In this document: positions 34,484-42,830 of the stretch, piece after piece
Layout of the letters: each line of letters begins with the position of its first letter
How positions within the stretch are numbered: position 1 is the first letter of the stretch
NCBI GenBank assembly: GCA_038316335.1
Contig: JBBQAM010000008.1
Location: 37,515-101,514 of the forward strand
Origin: JALHST01 sp038316335
Lineage (GTDB): Bacteria > Bacteroidota > Bacteroidia > Flavobacteriales > Flavobacteriaceae
Direction: 5' to 3'
DNA: 64,000 bases
Made by a program: the position numbers and the translations under genes
The notes under the pieces: model-generated
The model's database searches: none
Told to the model about the DNA's origin: nothing
Seen by the model: only the letters and a program-made list of their open reading frames with translations

Positions 34484-35194
34484 ATGAAAAATTTAGCAAG
34501 CATGCTCTTCCTAGGCCTTATCAGCCTAACCGTTAGCGCACAAAAGACCATTGAAAAAAATATCGATTTCAAAAATCAGTACATTGACATCGCCCTGAAA
34601 TTCGCGGGAGAGATTGAAGTAAAGACATGGGACAAACCATCGATTTATGTAAAGGCAGAAATTAAGATGGAGGAGGAAAAGTATTTGAATATGTTTCAAG
34701 TGGAAGTAACCGAAAGCAGTTCGAAAATTGAAATCGGGGATAATTCAGAAGACCTATTTAAAAAAATATGGCAAGAGCGCGAAAAAGTCGCCGGCAAAAA
34801 ACAGCGTTATTTTAACATGGGAGACGAATATCAATTCGATTATGTACTCTATGTCCCCAAAAATGCCCAGTTTAAGATCAGTAGTATTAATGGCAACCTT
34901 AAATCAGAGATCCTTGAGGGTGACTTTGAGGCCGATCTCATCAATGGGGATATCGAAATAGCCAGATATTCTGGAGATTTGAACTTGTCCACGATCAATG
35001 GTGAAATAGATCTAAAGATCGCCAATACGAGTTTGACCGCTGAAACCATTCATGGAAACATATATGCTGACGAAAAAATGAAATTCAAATCAGATGACCG
35101 AATGGTGGGACAGCGAATCGAAGGAGGCACCTCGAATGCAACGAATCGGCTGAAATTGAATACCATCAACGGAAATATGTATTTAAGGTTATAA
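34484..35194 (+). CDS. DUF4097-type secreted protein, paralogue
   Basis: 236 aa, signal peptide to LTVSAQ. Same repeated turns (SINGNLKSEI, LINGDIEIARYSGDLNL, TINGEIDLKIA, TINGNMYLRL). Second DUF4097 gene of the operon; similar length but divergent sequence. Confidence 0.85.
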   Translation: MKNLASMLFLGLISLTVSAQKTIEKNIDFKNQYIDIALKFAGEIEVKTWDKPSIYVKAEIKMEEEKYLNMFQVEVTESSSKIEIGDNSEDLFKKIWQEREKVAGKKQRYFNMGDEYQFDYVLYVPKNAQFKISSINGNLKSEILEGDFEADLINGDIEIARYSGDLNLSTINGEIDLKIANTSLTAETIHGNIYADEKMKFKSDDRMVGQRIEGGTSNATNRLKLNTINGNMYLRL

Positions 35195-35195
35195 C

Positions 35196-35639
35196 ATGCG
35201 TATTTCCAGTCTCCTGACGGGGTGTCTTATCTTAGGCTGTGCAGGTCAAACGCAGGAAGCGATACGCCTCGAAATACAGGCCGCGCTGAATCAATGTGTA
35301 AAAGCGGTAACTACCAAAAACATCGGCCTGTATATGCAAGGTATACCCGAAGATTTTCAGATCAAGGACGAAAATGGAGGGATAATAACCAAGGAAATGC
35401 AAAGAAAATTCATTCTGAGGGATTGGGCTAGTATCGATACTACCTTATCAAATTCCTATGTCGTTGATAGTTTGAAAATTCGTGTTGATAGTGTGGTCGC
35501 CATGACCTCCCAGGTATGGAAAAGAAGTATGTTCAGAAAGGATGGCTTCACCGCTGACACTGTTTTGACTACTCAAGTGCATCGGGAAGTATGGCGACGT
35601 ACCAAGAATACATGGCACAATTATCGAATTGAGGAATAA
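35196..35639 (+). CDS. Lipoprotein, NTF2/SnoaL-like
   Basis: 147 aa. Lipobox LILGC with Cys15. The mature part starts with a helix (EAIRLEIQAALNQCVKAVTT) and ends in strands (VAMTSQVWKRSM, VHREVWRRTKNTWHNYRIEE), as in nuclear transport factor 2-like folds; no catalytic residues assigned. Starts 1 bp after the second DUF4097 gene, so it is the last gene of the sigma operon. Confidence 0.7.
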   Translation: MRISSLLTGCLILGCAGQTQEAIRLEIQAALNQCVKAVTTKNIGLYMQGIPEDFQIKDENGGIITKEMQRKFILRDWASIDTTLSNSYVVDSLKIRVDSVVAMTSQVWKRSMFRKDGFTADTVLTTQVHREVWRRTKNTWHNYRIEE

Positions 35640-35701
35640 GGGGGCACCCTATTTCTGAGCAGCAAGGAATATTTTGAATTACGAACCTAGAATGCGCAAG
35701 C

Positions 35702-36088
35702 TTATATGACATTTCGGATAAACGAATACATCAAGGCCCCCCATCCAGCGACCAAAAGGAGGCCGCCAATCGGGGTAATCGGCCCCAGGAATCGAAGCTT
35801 CCTACCTTTTGACGCACTCATGACGAGGGCATAGATACTAAAGGAGAATAAAAACGTACCGACCATAAAACAGGTGGCCATACTTTTTTCCAAAGTCGTT
35901 TCCAAATTGAAATTAAAGCCAATCACCAACAAAAGAATCGCATGAACCATCTGGTATTTTACCCCCGTCTCAAAACTTTTTAATTGGTCGTCGCTGAGTG
36001 ATTTTTTAAGTGCATGCGCACCAAAAGCGCCAAAGATTACTGCCAAAAGCCCATAGAAGGCACCCACTACTTGTGTCAAAAGGACCAT
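35702..36088 (-). CDS. DUF423 family membrane protein
   Basis: 128 aa with four helices. The family signature AFYGLLAVIFGAFGAHALKK near the start and FETGVKYQMVHAILLLVIG after it are plain. Small inner-membrane protein of unknown function found widely in bacteria. Convergent with the sigma operon. Confidence 0.92.
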   Translation of the reverse strand: MVLLTQVVGAFYGLLAVIFGAFGAHALKKSLSDDQLKSFETGVKYQMVHAILLLVIGFNFNLETTLEKSMATCFMVGTFLFSFSIYALVMSASKGRKLRFLGPITPIGGLLLVAGWGALMYSFIRNVI

Positions 36089-36158
36089 ACGTACTATTTT
36101 AATGCCAAGATAGCCGATTTATATCTTGAGGAGCGCTGCGTATTTCGAAAAATTGCGA

Positions 36159-36593
36159 CTATTTCTTAAACTCTTCCAACTTTTGGAGAAGAAACCGTTG
36201 GGCGTTGACTGTTTCGGTAGAGTCTTTGTAATTGAAATAAAGCTGTAGCGAATCGTGATATACCAACTTCAATTTGCTTTGTGCAAAATTGTCAACGAAC
36301 ACATTGACCTTTTTGTCGGTCAGCGAATCCTTGAACTCCTGATAGATGCCCTTGCCCTGTTCAAAAGCCGAAAAACCATTGAGTCGGATCATCGGTGGTA
36401 TTTTATCTACCATGAGCACACTGTCTAAATCAGAATACGGGATCGATTTGTAATAAAATCCAGATAAGATCTGCAGCCGATCTGCCTTTAATCGTGTCCA
36501 ATTCTTATAGTGCGCCAACAGCGCCAAAAAACAGACAATGACCGTTACAACGGCCAATAGATTCAATAACCAATGCTTTTTTGCCCGTGGCAT
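36159..36593 (-). CDS. Single-helix membrane protein with PH-like domain (hypothetical)
   Basis: 144 aa. One N-terminal helix (LLAVVTVIVCFLALLA) then a small alpha/beta domain (LQILSGFYYKSIPYSDLDSV) that resembles bacterial PH-type domains. 70 bp upstream of the DUF423 gene and on the same strand. Function unknown. Confidence 0.55.
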   Translation of the reverse strand: MPRAKKHWLLNLLAVVTVIVCFLALLAHYKNWTRLKADRLQILSGFYYKSIPYSDLDSVLMVDKIPPMIRLNGFSAFEQGKGIYQEFKDSLTDKKVNVFVDNFAQSKLKLVYHDSLQLYFNYKDSTETVNAQRFLLQKLEEFKK

Positions 36594-36863
36594 ATACTAT
36601 TCTCGTTCGTCAGATTACTTTAATGGGACTAAGGTAATCACAAATTCGGGGTCCGCGGCACATTCCCTAGCTAAAAATAGCGTAAGGCAATGGGCATTCC
36701 CTACTATGAGAACGGGGTTTTTGGCCATTGCATTGTGCTGGGACCTCAATTTAATTAAAGCGGTCCTGATGTCTGGAACGGGCCAGCATAGCAGCCTCCC
36801 CGCCCGAGCGTTTTTAAATCTAACAAAATCGTATTCAAAAATATCGTACCTTTGCACCTTCGT
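36594..36863. other. Divergent intergenic region before the metal-efflux operon
   Basis: 270 bp. Overlapping short frames on both strands look like chance. On the plus strand TACCTTTG (36847-36854) matches TAnnTTTG and ends only 9 bp before the next ATG. Confidence 0.45.
36847..36854 (+). promoter_or_regulatory. -7 promoter box (TACCTTTG) of the metal-efflux operon
   Basis: Exact TAnnTTTG match. Transcription would begin almost at the start codon of the following gene. No clear -33 TTTG. Confidence 0.5.
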
Positions 36864-37265
36864 ATGACAAAACTCGTCGCCATATTTATTTCTAGCTTGT
36901 TGTTGATCCAAAGTCTCAATATTCGTTTCGATGATTTATTAGAGCTGGACCAGCTGATCGAACATGCTCGATTTCACACCCAGGAATACGGGGATAATTT
37001 TTTTGTTTTTATCTCCAAGCATTACGGGGAATTAAAGGCCGAACATAGCCGGCAACATCAAGAAGAAAGGAAAGACCATGAGCGTCTCCCTTTTCAGCAC
37101 CTAAATCATACCGTTGCACTTTCCGCTTTTATCCTCAATCAATCGAATCCCGATAGTTCGGATGTCGAATTTTCATTGCCCCACAATGCGCCCAACTTTT
37201 TTTATTTAGACACCTATCTTTCCCTTGAAAAGGAAGCCCCTTTTCAACCTCCACGCTTCGCATAG
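36864..37265 (+). CDS. Small secreted/anchored protein heading the metal-efflux operon
   Basis: 133 aa from the ATG at 36864 (MTKLVAIFISSLLLIQSL); the frame is open to a TTG at 36852. One N-terminal hydrophobic segment, then an acidic and His-rich soluble part (LIEHARFHTQEYGDNFFVFI, HSRQHQEERKDHERLPFQHL). Such a protein often precedes the CusA-type pump in flavobacteria. The His clusters suggest metal binding in the periplasm (inference). 72 bp before the pump gene. Confidence 0.7.
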   Translation: MTKLVAIFISSLLLIQSLNIRFDDLLELDQLIEHARFHTQEYGDNFFVFISKHYGELKAEHSRQHQEERKDHERLPFQHLNHTVALSAFILNQSNPDSSDVEFSLPHNAPNFFYLDTYLSLEKEAPFQPPRFA

Positions 37266-37337
37266 CCCACTTTTGATTTAAATCATTTTTTCGCAAACTT
37301 TTTTTAGATAGTTTGTCAAACCTTTCATTTATGGACT

Positions 37338-40300
37338 ATGCTTTCATTTATCATCAATTTTAGTATTCGCAATAAATTTATAATATTGCTTTTTACCGCC
37401 TTTATTATTGGCTTCGGACTCTATTCCTTGTCCCAAATCCCAATCGGGGCGGTCCCGGATGTCACCAACAATCAGGTACAGGTTATCACCACCAGCACCA
37501 AACTCTCCACACAGGACATGGAACAGTTCATTACCTATCCGGTAGAGTTAGAAATGGCGAACCTGCCAGGGGTGCAGGAAATACGTTCAATCTCAAAGTT
37601 CGGACTCTCGGTAGTCACCATTGTATTCGAGGATGCCATGGGCACCTATCTCCCCAGACAACTTATCGCAGAAAAGATACAATCGGCCGCAGAAAAGATC
37701 CCAAAGGGTTTTGGCACCCCGCAAATGGGACCCATTACTACGGGTTTGGGAGAAATTTACCAATATGTATTAGACGTTGACCCAGAATATAGTGGGCAAT
37801 ACAGCGCTACAGAACTGCGTACTATTCAGGATTGGGTCGTAAAACGCCAGCTTTCAGGCATTCCCGGAGTGGTCGAAGTGAATACATGGGGTGGCTTTTT
37901 AAAACAATATGAGGTGGCCATTAACACCGAAAAATTAAGTGCCCTGAATATTTCTGCAGGAGATGTTTTTACCGCCCTTGAAATGAACAACAGCATTACC
38001 GGTGGCGGCTATATCGAAAAAGTAGATCAGGCTTATTTTATTCGTGGGGACGGAATGGTCTCTTCCTTGGAGGATATAGGCAACATTGTCGTCAAAAATA
38101 TTGAGGGCAACCCCATCTATATAAAGGATATTTCAAAAGTGGGATATGGTAGTGCCCCCCGTTTTGGCGCCATTACCGGCAATGGGGAAGGTGAAAAGGT
38201 CCTGGGCCAGATTATGATGCTCAAAAACGCCAATTCAAAAAAGGTCATCGACGCTGTGAAAGAACGGGTCGCCACCATTAGCGCTACTTTGCCGAAAGGC
38301 GTTCACATCAATCCGTTTTTAGACCGCAGTGAACTCATTGCCAAAACGACGGCCACGGTTACCGAAAATCTGGTTTTGGGGTGCTTGATCGTTATTTTTG
38401 TGGTGGTGCTTTTATTGGGAAATTTTCGTTCCGGGCTAGTAGTTGCCTCCGTAATTCCCCTTTGTCTTTTATTCGCATTGTCATTGATGTACCTGTTTGG
38501 AGTAGATGCCAATTTAATGAGCCTTGGGGCAATCGATTTTGGGATTATCATTGATGGGGCCGTGATCATCGTTGAATTCGTGGCCTTTCAGATTACCGCA
38601 AAAAAAAGTGAATTGGCCCACCTTTCAAAACAAGGCCTGCAGGAAGTGAAAGACCGGATAACCGTCACAAGTGCATCGAAAATGATGAATTCTGCCATTT
38701 TTGGACAGTTGATCATCCTTATTGTCTTTATCCCCATTCTATCCCTCGGCGGGGTGGAAGGCAAAATGTTCAAACCCATGGCGATGACCTTCAGTTTTGC
38801 CCTGATCGGTGCCATGCTTTTTTGCTTTACCTATGTCCCCGTGGCCGCCTCAATGTTTATCAGACCTTTAAAGGATTCGAAAAGAAACATCTCGGTACGT
38901 TTGATAAACTGGATTGACGCTAAGTATGAACCCGTTATTCATTGGGCACTTCAAAACAAGAAATGGGTCATGGGAACGGCATTCACCCTGCTGGTCCTCT
39001 CTGTCGCATTGTTTTCCTCAATGGGGGGCGAATTCGTCCCTACCTTAGACGAAGGCAGTTTTGTAATACAGCCCGTGCTCAAAACGGGTACCTCTTTGAG
39101 CAAAACCGTAGAAACCACAACGAAGATCGAAAATATATTGCTAAAGAACTTTCCGGAAGTAAAACAAGTGGTTACCCGCATAGGCGCCGCCGAAGTACCC
39201 ACAGACCCAATGTCTATGGAAGAGACCGATGTAATCATAATTCTGGCCCCTAGAAAGGAATGGGTTTCTGCTAAAAGCAAAGACGAACTTGCCGATAAGT
39301 TCAAGAAGGCCCTGGCCATCATACCAGGAATGGAAGTCGAATTTACGCAACCGATCGAAATGCGATTCAATGAACTGATAACCGGGGTACGTGCCGATAT
39401 TGCCATCAAGATCTTCGGCGAGGATTTAGACATCCTAAGTAAAAAGGGGAGTGAAATTCGCGCGTTGATTGCCGATGTGCCCGGCGCAGCCGACATCTCG
39501 GTCGAGAAAATCGTTGGCTTGCCACAGATGAACGTGGCCTACGATCGGGCGAAAATAGCCCGCTACGGCCTCAACATTCAAGACCTCAATGAAATGGTGT
39601 CGATGGGGTTTGCCGGTCGAACGGTCGGCAACGTTTTTGAAGGGGAAAAACGGTTTGATCTTGTAGTTCGGCTCAATGCCGCAAACCGAAAGGATATTGA
39701 CAACCTCAAACAACTTTATGTCGATGTCCCCGCGGGCGGGAAGATCCCTTTGACCGAAGTAGCCAATATTACCTATCAAAAAGGGGCTGCAAAGATTTCC
39801 CGTGACAATACCCATCGCAGGATCGTGGTAGGCATCAATGTGCGTAATCGGGACCTTCAATCGGTGGTAGATGATGTTCAAAAATTGATTGAGGAGAACA
39901 TAAAACTGCCCATTGGCTACACGATTACCTACGGTGGCCAATTTGAAAACCTGCAGAGCGCCAAGGCCCGATTGCTGGTCGCGGTTCCGATTGCGCTGGT
40001 CCTTATCTTTATCCTACTATACTTCGCCTTTAATTCAATTAAGGAAGCCCTGATCATCTATTCAGCGATTCCAATGGCGGCCATTGGCGGTATTTTTCTG
40101 CTCTATATTCGCGGCATGCCGTTTAGTATTTCGGCCGGGGTAGGCTTTATTGCGCTCTTCGGGATTGCCGTGCTTAACGGCATTGTGCTTATCGAACATT
40201 TTAAGGAACTTAAAAATGAACCATTTGACGATGTGGAAGCACTTATAAAACAAGGTGCCAGGGATCGGCTTCGGGCGGTATTACTAACAGCTTCTGCGGC

Positions 40301-41675
40301 CGCCCTTGGTTTTTTGCCCATGGCGATATCCGAAAATGCAGGGGCTGAGGTGCAAAGACCCTTGGCAACCGTGGTCATCGGCGGCTTGGTGACCGCTACC
40401 CTATTGACCTTGATCGTGCTGCCTGTATTGTATGCCGCATTCGATGCCCCTGAAAGGTTCAGGTTGAAAAAAATAGGAAAAAAGGGAATGGTCCTCCCTA
40501 TCCTGATCATCGGGCTGCTAGTTACAGCGATTTCAAATGCCCAGGAAAAACCCTTGGTTTTAGAAGAATTGGTAGCGCTTGCCCTAGAGAACAACGGGGC
40601 ACTAAAAGCAGGTGAACTGAATGTACAAGAATCGGATGTCCTGATCAACAATGCCTTTAGCTTTGATAAAACACAGCTCTATTATCATTTTGACCAGAAC
40701 AATTTGGCATTCAACAATGAACCCCTTGACGTATTCGGAATTCAGCAGGATTTTTTGTTCCCGACCGTTTATTTCTCCGGAAAAAAAGTGAACAAGGCCA
40801 ATTTTTTTGTGGTATCAAGTACCTATGCGCTGCAGAAAAAAGCGCTGGTACGGGAAGTGACTTCGACCTATTACGCCTATCAATATGCAAAGGCCAAAGA
40901 AACCATTTACCGACGCCTGGATAGTCTTTATCAAAATTTTGCCGCCATGGCCGCCCGACGTTTTGAATTGGGCGAGACCAATTATCTCGAGAAAATAACG
41001 GCGAAGTCCAAACAGCAAAAAATGGCCATAGCACTGCAACAGGCAGAACAAGATGTGGCCATTGCCAGAAGCGAGATCATAAAAAGGATCCAGAGCGAGG
41101 ACAGTCTGCGAATCGCCATTGAAACCGTTACCAGAATTCCCATATCGGCCGTGTCAGTCGATACCAGCATGGAACTGGAACTTTATCAAAATAAGGTGGC
41201 ACTTGCAAAGGCAACCCGCCAGTTCGATCAACAGCAACTCTTGCCTGATATAAGCCTTACCTATTTTCAGGGCACCAATGCCAACCTCGGCCGCAATTTG
41301 TACGGCTACCAGTTAGGGATCAAAATACCTTTGTTCTTTAGTGGTCAAGCCACACGCATAAAGGCGGCGAAAATTGCAGAGGCAAGGACCGTGGAGGAAG
41401 CAAGAGACTATTCGATTTTATTAAAGGCACATTATCAAGAACTACAACGCCAACTCTCAAAATATGGGAAGGCCTTGGACTATTATTCGAACGAAGGCAC
41501 CGTGCTCTCTGATGAAATTCTGAAAACGGCGACCCTAAGTTTCAAAAATGGGGAGATTGATTTTTTTCAATACCTCCTAAGTCTTGAGAATGCCTATAGT
41601 ATTCAATTGGATTATTATGAGACCCTCGCCCAATACAATCAAACTGCCATAAACATTAACTACTTAACCCTTTAA
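37338..41675 (+). CDS. CusA/CzcA heavy-metal RND efflux pump fused to TolC-like outer-membrane factor
   Basis: 1445 aa. Residues 1-1050 are a complete heavy-metal RND pump: first helix, IPIGAVPDVTNNQVQVIT, the FGIIIDGAVIIVEF motif in TM4, the second-half LFGIAVLNGIVLIEHFKEL and end LTLIVLPVLYAAFDAPERF. Then a basic stretch (RLKKIGKKG), a hydrophobic run and NAQ, like a signal peptide (~1051-1067), followed by a TolC-type outer-membrane factor (LVLEELVALALENNGALKAG; RRFELGETNYLEKITAKSKQ). Exports Cu(I)/Ag(I) or divalent ions with the adaptor encoded next. The internal ATG at 40488 has a purine-rich leader. RND-OMF fusions are known in Bacteroidetes. Confidence 0.93.
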   Translation: MLSFIINFSIRNKFIILLFTAFIIGFGLYSLSQIPIGAVPDVTNNQVQVITTSTKLSTQDMEQFITYPVELEMANLPGVQEIRSISKFGLSVVTIVFEDAMGTYLPRQLIAEKIQSAAEKIPKGFGTPQMGPITTGLGEIYQYVLDVDPEYSGQYSATELRTIQDWVVKRQLSGIPGVVEVNTWGGFLKQYEVAINTEKLSALNISAGDVFTALEMNNSITGGGYIEKVDQAYFIRGDGMVSSLEDIGNIVVKNIEGNPIYIKDISKVGYGSAPRFGAITGNGEGEKVLGQIMMLKNANSKKVIDAVKERVATISATLPKGVHINPFLDRSELIAKTTATVTENLVLGCLIVIFVVVLLLGNFRSGLVVASVIPLCLLFALSLMYLFGVDANLMSLGAIDFGIIIDGAVIIVEFVAFQITAKKSELAHLSKQGLQEVKDRITVTSASKMMNSAIFGQLIILIVFIPILSLGGVEGKMFKPMAMTFSFALIGAMLFCFTYVPVAASMFIRPLKDSKRNISVRLINWIDAKYEPVIHWALQNKKWVMGTAFTLLVLSVALFSSMGGEFVPTLDEGSFVIQPVLKTGTSLSKTVETTTKIENILLKNFPEVKQVVTRIGAAEVPTDPMSMEETDVIIILAPRKEWVSAKSKDELADKFKKALAIIPGMEVEFTQPIEMRFNELITGVRADIAIKIFGEDLDILSKKGSEIRALIADVPGAADISVEKIVGLPQMNVAYDRAKIARYGLNIQDLNEMVSMGFAGRTVGNVFEGEKRFDLVVRLNAANRKDIDNLKQLYVDVPAGGKIPLTEVANITYQKGAAKISRDNTHRRIVVGINVRNRDLQSVVDDVQKLIEENIKLPIGYTITYGGQFENLQSAKARLLVAVPIALVLIFILLYFAFNSIKEALIIYSAIPMAAIGGIFLLYIRGMPFSISAGVGFIALFGIAVLNGIVLIEHFKELKNEPFDDVEALIKQGARDRLRAVLLTASAAALGFLPMAISENAGAEVQRPLATVVIGGLVTATLLTLIVLPVLYAAFDAPERFRLKKIGKKGMVLPILIIGLLVTAISNAQEKPLVLEELVALALENNGALKAGELNVQESDVLINNAFSFDKTQLYYHFDQNNLAFNNEPLDVFGIQQDFLFPTVYFSGKKVNKANFFVVSSTYALQKKALVREVTSTYYAYQYAKAKETIYRRLDSLYQNFAAMAARRFELGETNYLEKITAKSKQQKMAIALQQAEQDVAIARSEIIKRIQSEDSLRIAIETVTRIPISAVSVDTSMELELYQNKVALAKATRQFDQQQLLPDISLTYFQGTNANLGRNLYGYQLGIKIPLFFSGQATRIKAAKIAEARTVEEARDYSILLKAHYQELQRQLSKYGKALDYYSNEGTVLSDEILKTATLSFKNGEIDFFQYLLSLENAYSIQLDYYETLAQYNQTAININYLTL

Positions 41676-41676
41676 A

Positions 41677-42819
41677 ATGAACAACATGCATCGATATCTA
41701 TATACGATTTCCCTTTTCGCCCTCCTAACGGCCAATGTAGGTTGCAAGAACAATTCGAGCGGGACTACCACGACTTCCGTGGAAAACGATCCGCGGATCA
41801 AACTTTCAAAAGCGCAATTCGAAGAGAACGAAATGCGGTTGGGCCGCCTTGAAGAAAAAACCTTTCCAGTGACCGTACATGCCAATGGAATGATCGACGT
41901 GCCCCCTGAAAACCGAGCGGTAGTAAGCGCGATTATGGGCGGATACATCAAAACTACCCCTTTGTTGATCGGCGATGTAGTAAAAAAAGGGCAATCGTTG
42001 GTAACCATTGAAAACCCCGAATTCATAACACTACAACAGGATTATATGCAGGTAAAACAGCAACTGAACTACCTTCAATCAGAATACGAGCGGCAGAAAA
42101 CCATGGTGGCCGAAAATATTACGTCACAAAAGAGCTTTCTCAAGTCCGAAAGCGAGTATAAGACAGCTAATGCAAAGTTCAACGGACTTGAGAAACAGCT
42201 GATCCTACTCAATATAGCACCGTCAGCGGTCGAAAACGGAACGATTACCTCTGTAGTCACCATTTATGCGCCCATTTCAGGCAGCATTACCAAGATAAAT
42301 GTCTCCAAGGGCACCTATGTATCTACTGCATCACCCATATTGGAGATTATTGATAATGACCATATCCATTTGGAACTTTCGGTCTTTGAAAAGGATATCC
42401 TTAAGATAAAAAAAGAACAAGAAATACGATTTAAAATACCCGAGACTTCCACCGATACCTATGTCGGGGAAGTACATTTGATTGGCACCTCCATCGATGA
42501 AAACAGGACTATCAAGGTACATGGCCATCCTAGGAATGATGGAAATCATTCCTTTTTGACCGGGATGTTCGTTGATGCTTCGATTATTGTCGATACCTTG
42601 ACTACAAAGTCATTGCCATCTGAAGCAATCGTTACCATCAACAATATATCCTATGCGCTGCTATTGGATACCGACGATGGTTCGGATCGCTATTTTAAGC
42701 AGGTAGTCGTACAAATAGGGGACACTTTCGAAGGGAATACAATTATAGTAAATAACGAAAAATTCAAACCCACTGATCTATTTTTGATCAAAGGGGCCTT
42801 TAATTTGATCGGCGAATAA
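41677..42819 (+). CDS. Efflux RND periplasmic adaptor (CusB-like)
   Basis: 380 aa lipoprotein (lipobox ANVGC, Cys at ~25). Lipoyl/barrel-sandwich halves around VVSAIMGGYIKTTPLLIGDV and IYAPISGSITKINVSKGTYV, a helical hairpin between them (QVKQQLNYLQSEYERQKTMV), then beta-barrel and membrane-proximal domain. It bridges the RND pump and its OMF part. ATG 1 bp after the pump's stop; ends 11 bp from the convergent mntH. Confidence 0.92.
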   Translation: MNNMHRYLYTISLFALLTANVGCKNNSSGTTTTSVENDPRIKLSKAQFEENEMRLGRLEEKTFPVTVHANGMIDVPPENRAVVSAIMGGYIKTTPLLIGDVVKKGQSLVTIENPEFITLQQDYMQVKQQLNYLQSEYERQKTMVAENITSQKSFLKSESEYKTANAKFNGLEKQLILLNIAPSAVENGTITSVVTIYAPISGSITKINVSKGTYVSTASPILEIIDNDHIHLELSVFEKDILKIKKEQEIRFKIPETSTDTYVGEVHLIGTSIDENRTIKVHGHPRNDGNHSFLTGMFVDASIIVDTLTTKSLPSEAIVTINNISYALLLDTDDGSDRYFKQVVVQIGDTFEGNTIIVNNEKFKPTDLFLIKGAFNLIGE

Positions 42820-42830
42820 AAAGTAGGTCG

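Noticed and set aside
36538..36911. Overlapping frames on both strands before the metal-efflux operon
   Set aside because: Each overlaps a promoter or a better gene start; no recognisable domain.
39435..39941. 168-codon minus-strand frame and similar ones within the RND pump gene
   Set aside because: Antisense shadows of a well-supported coding sequence.
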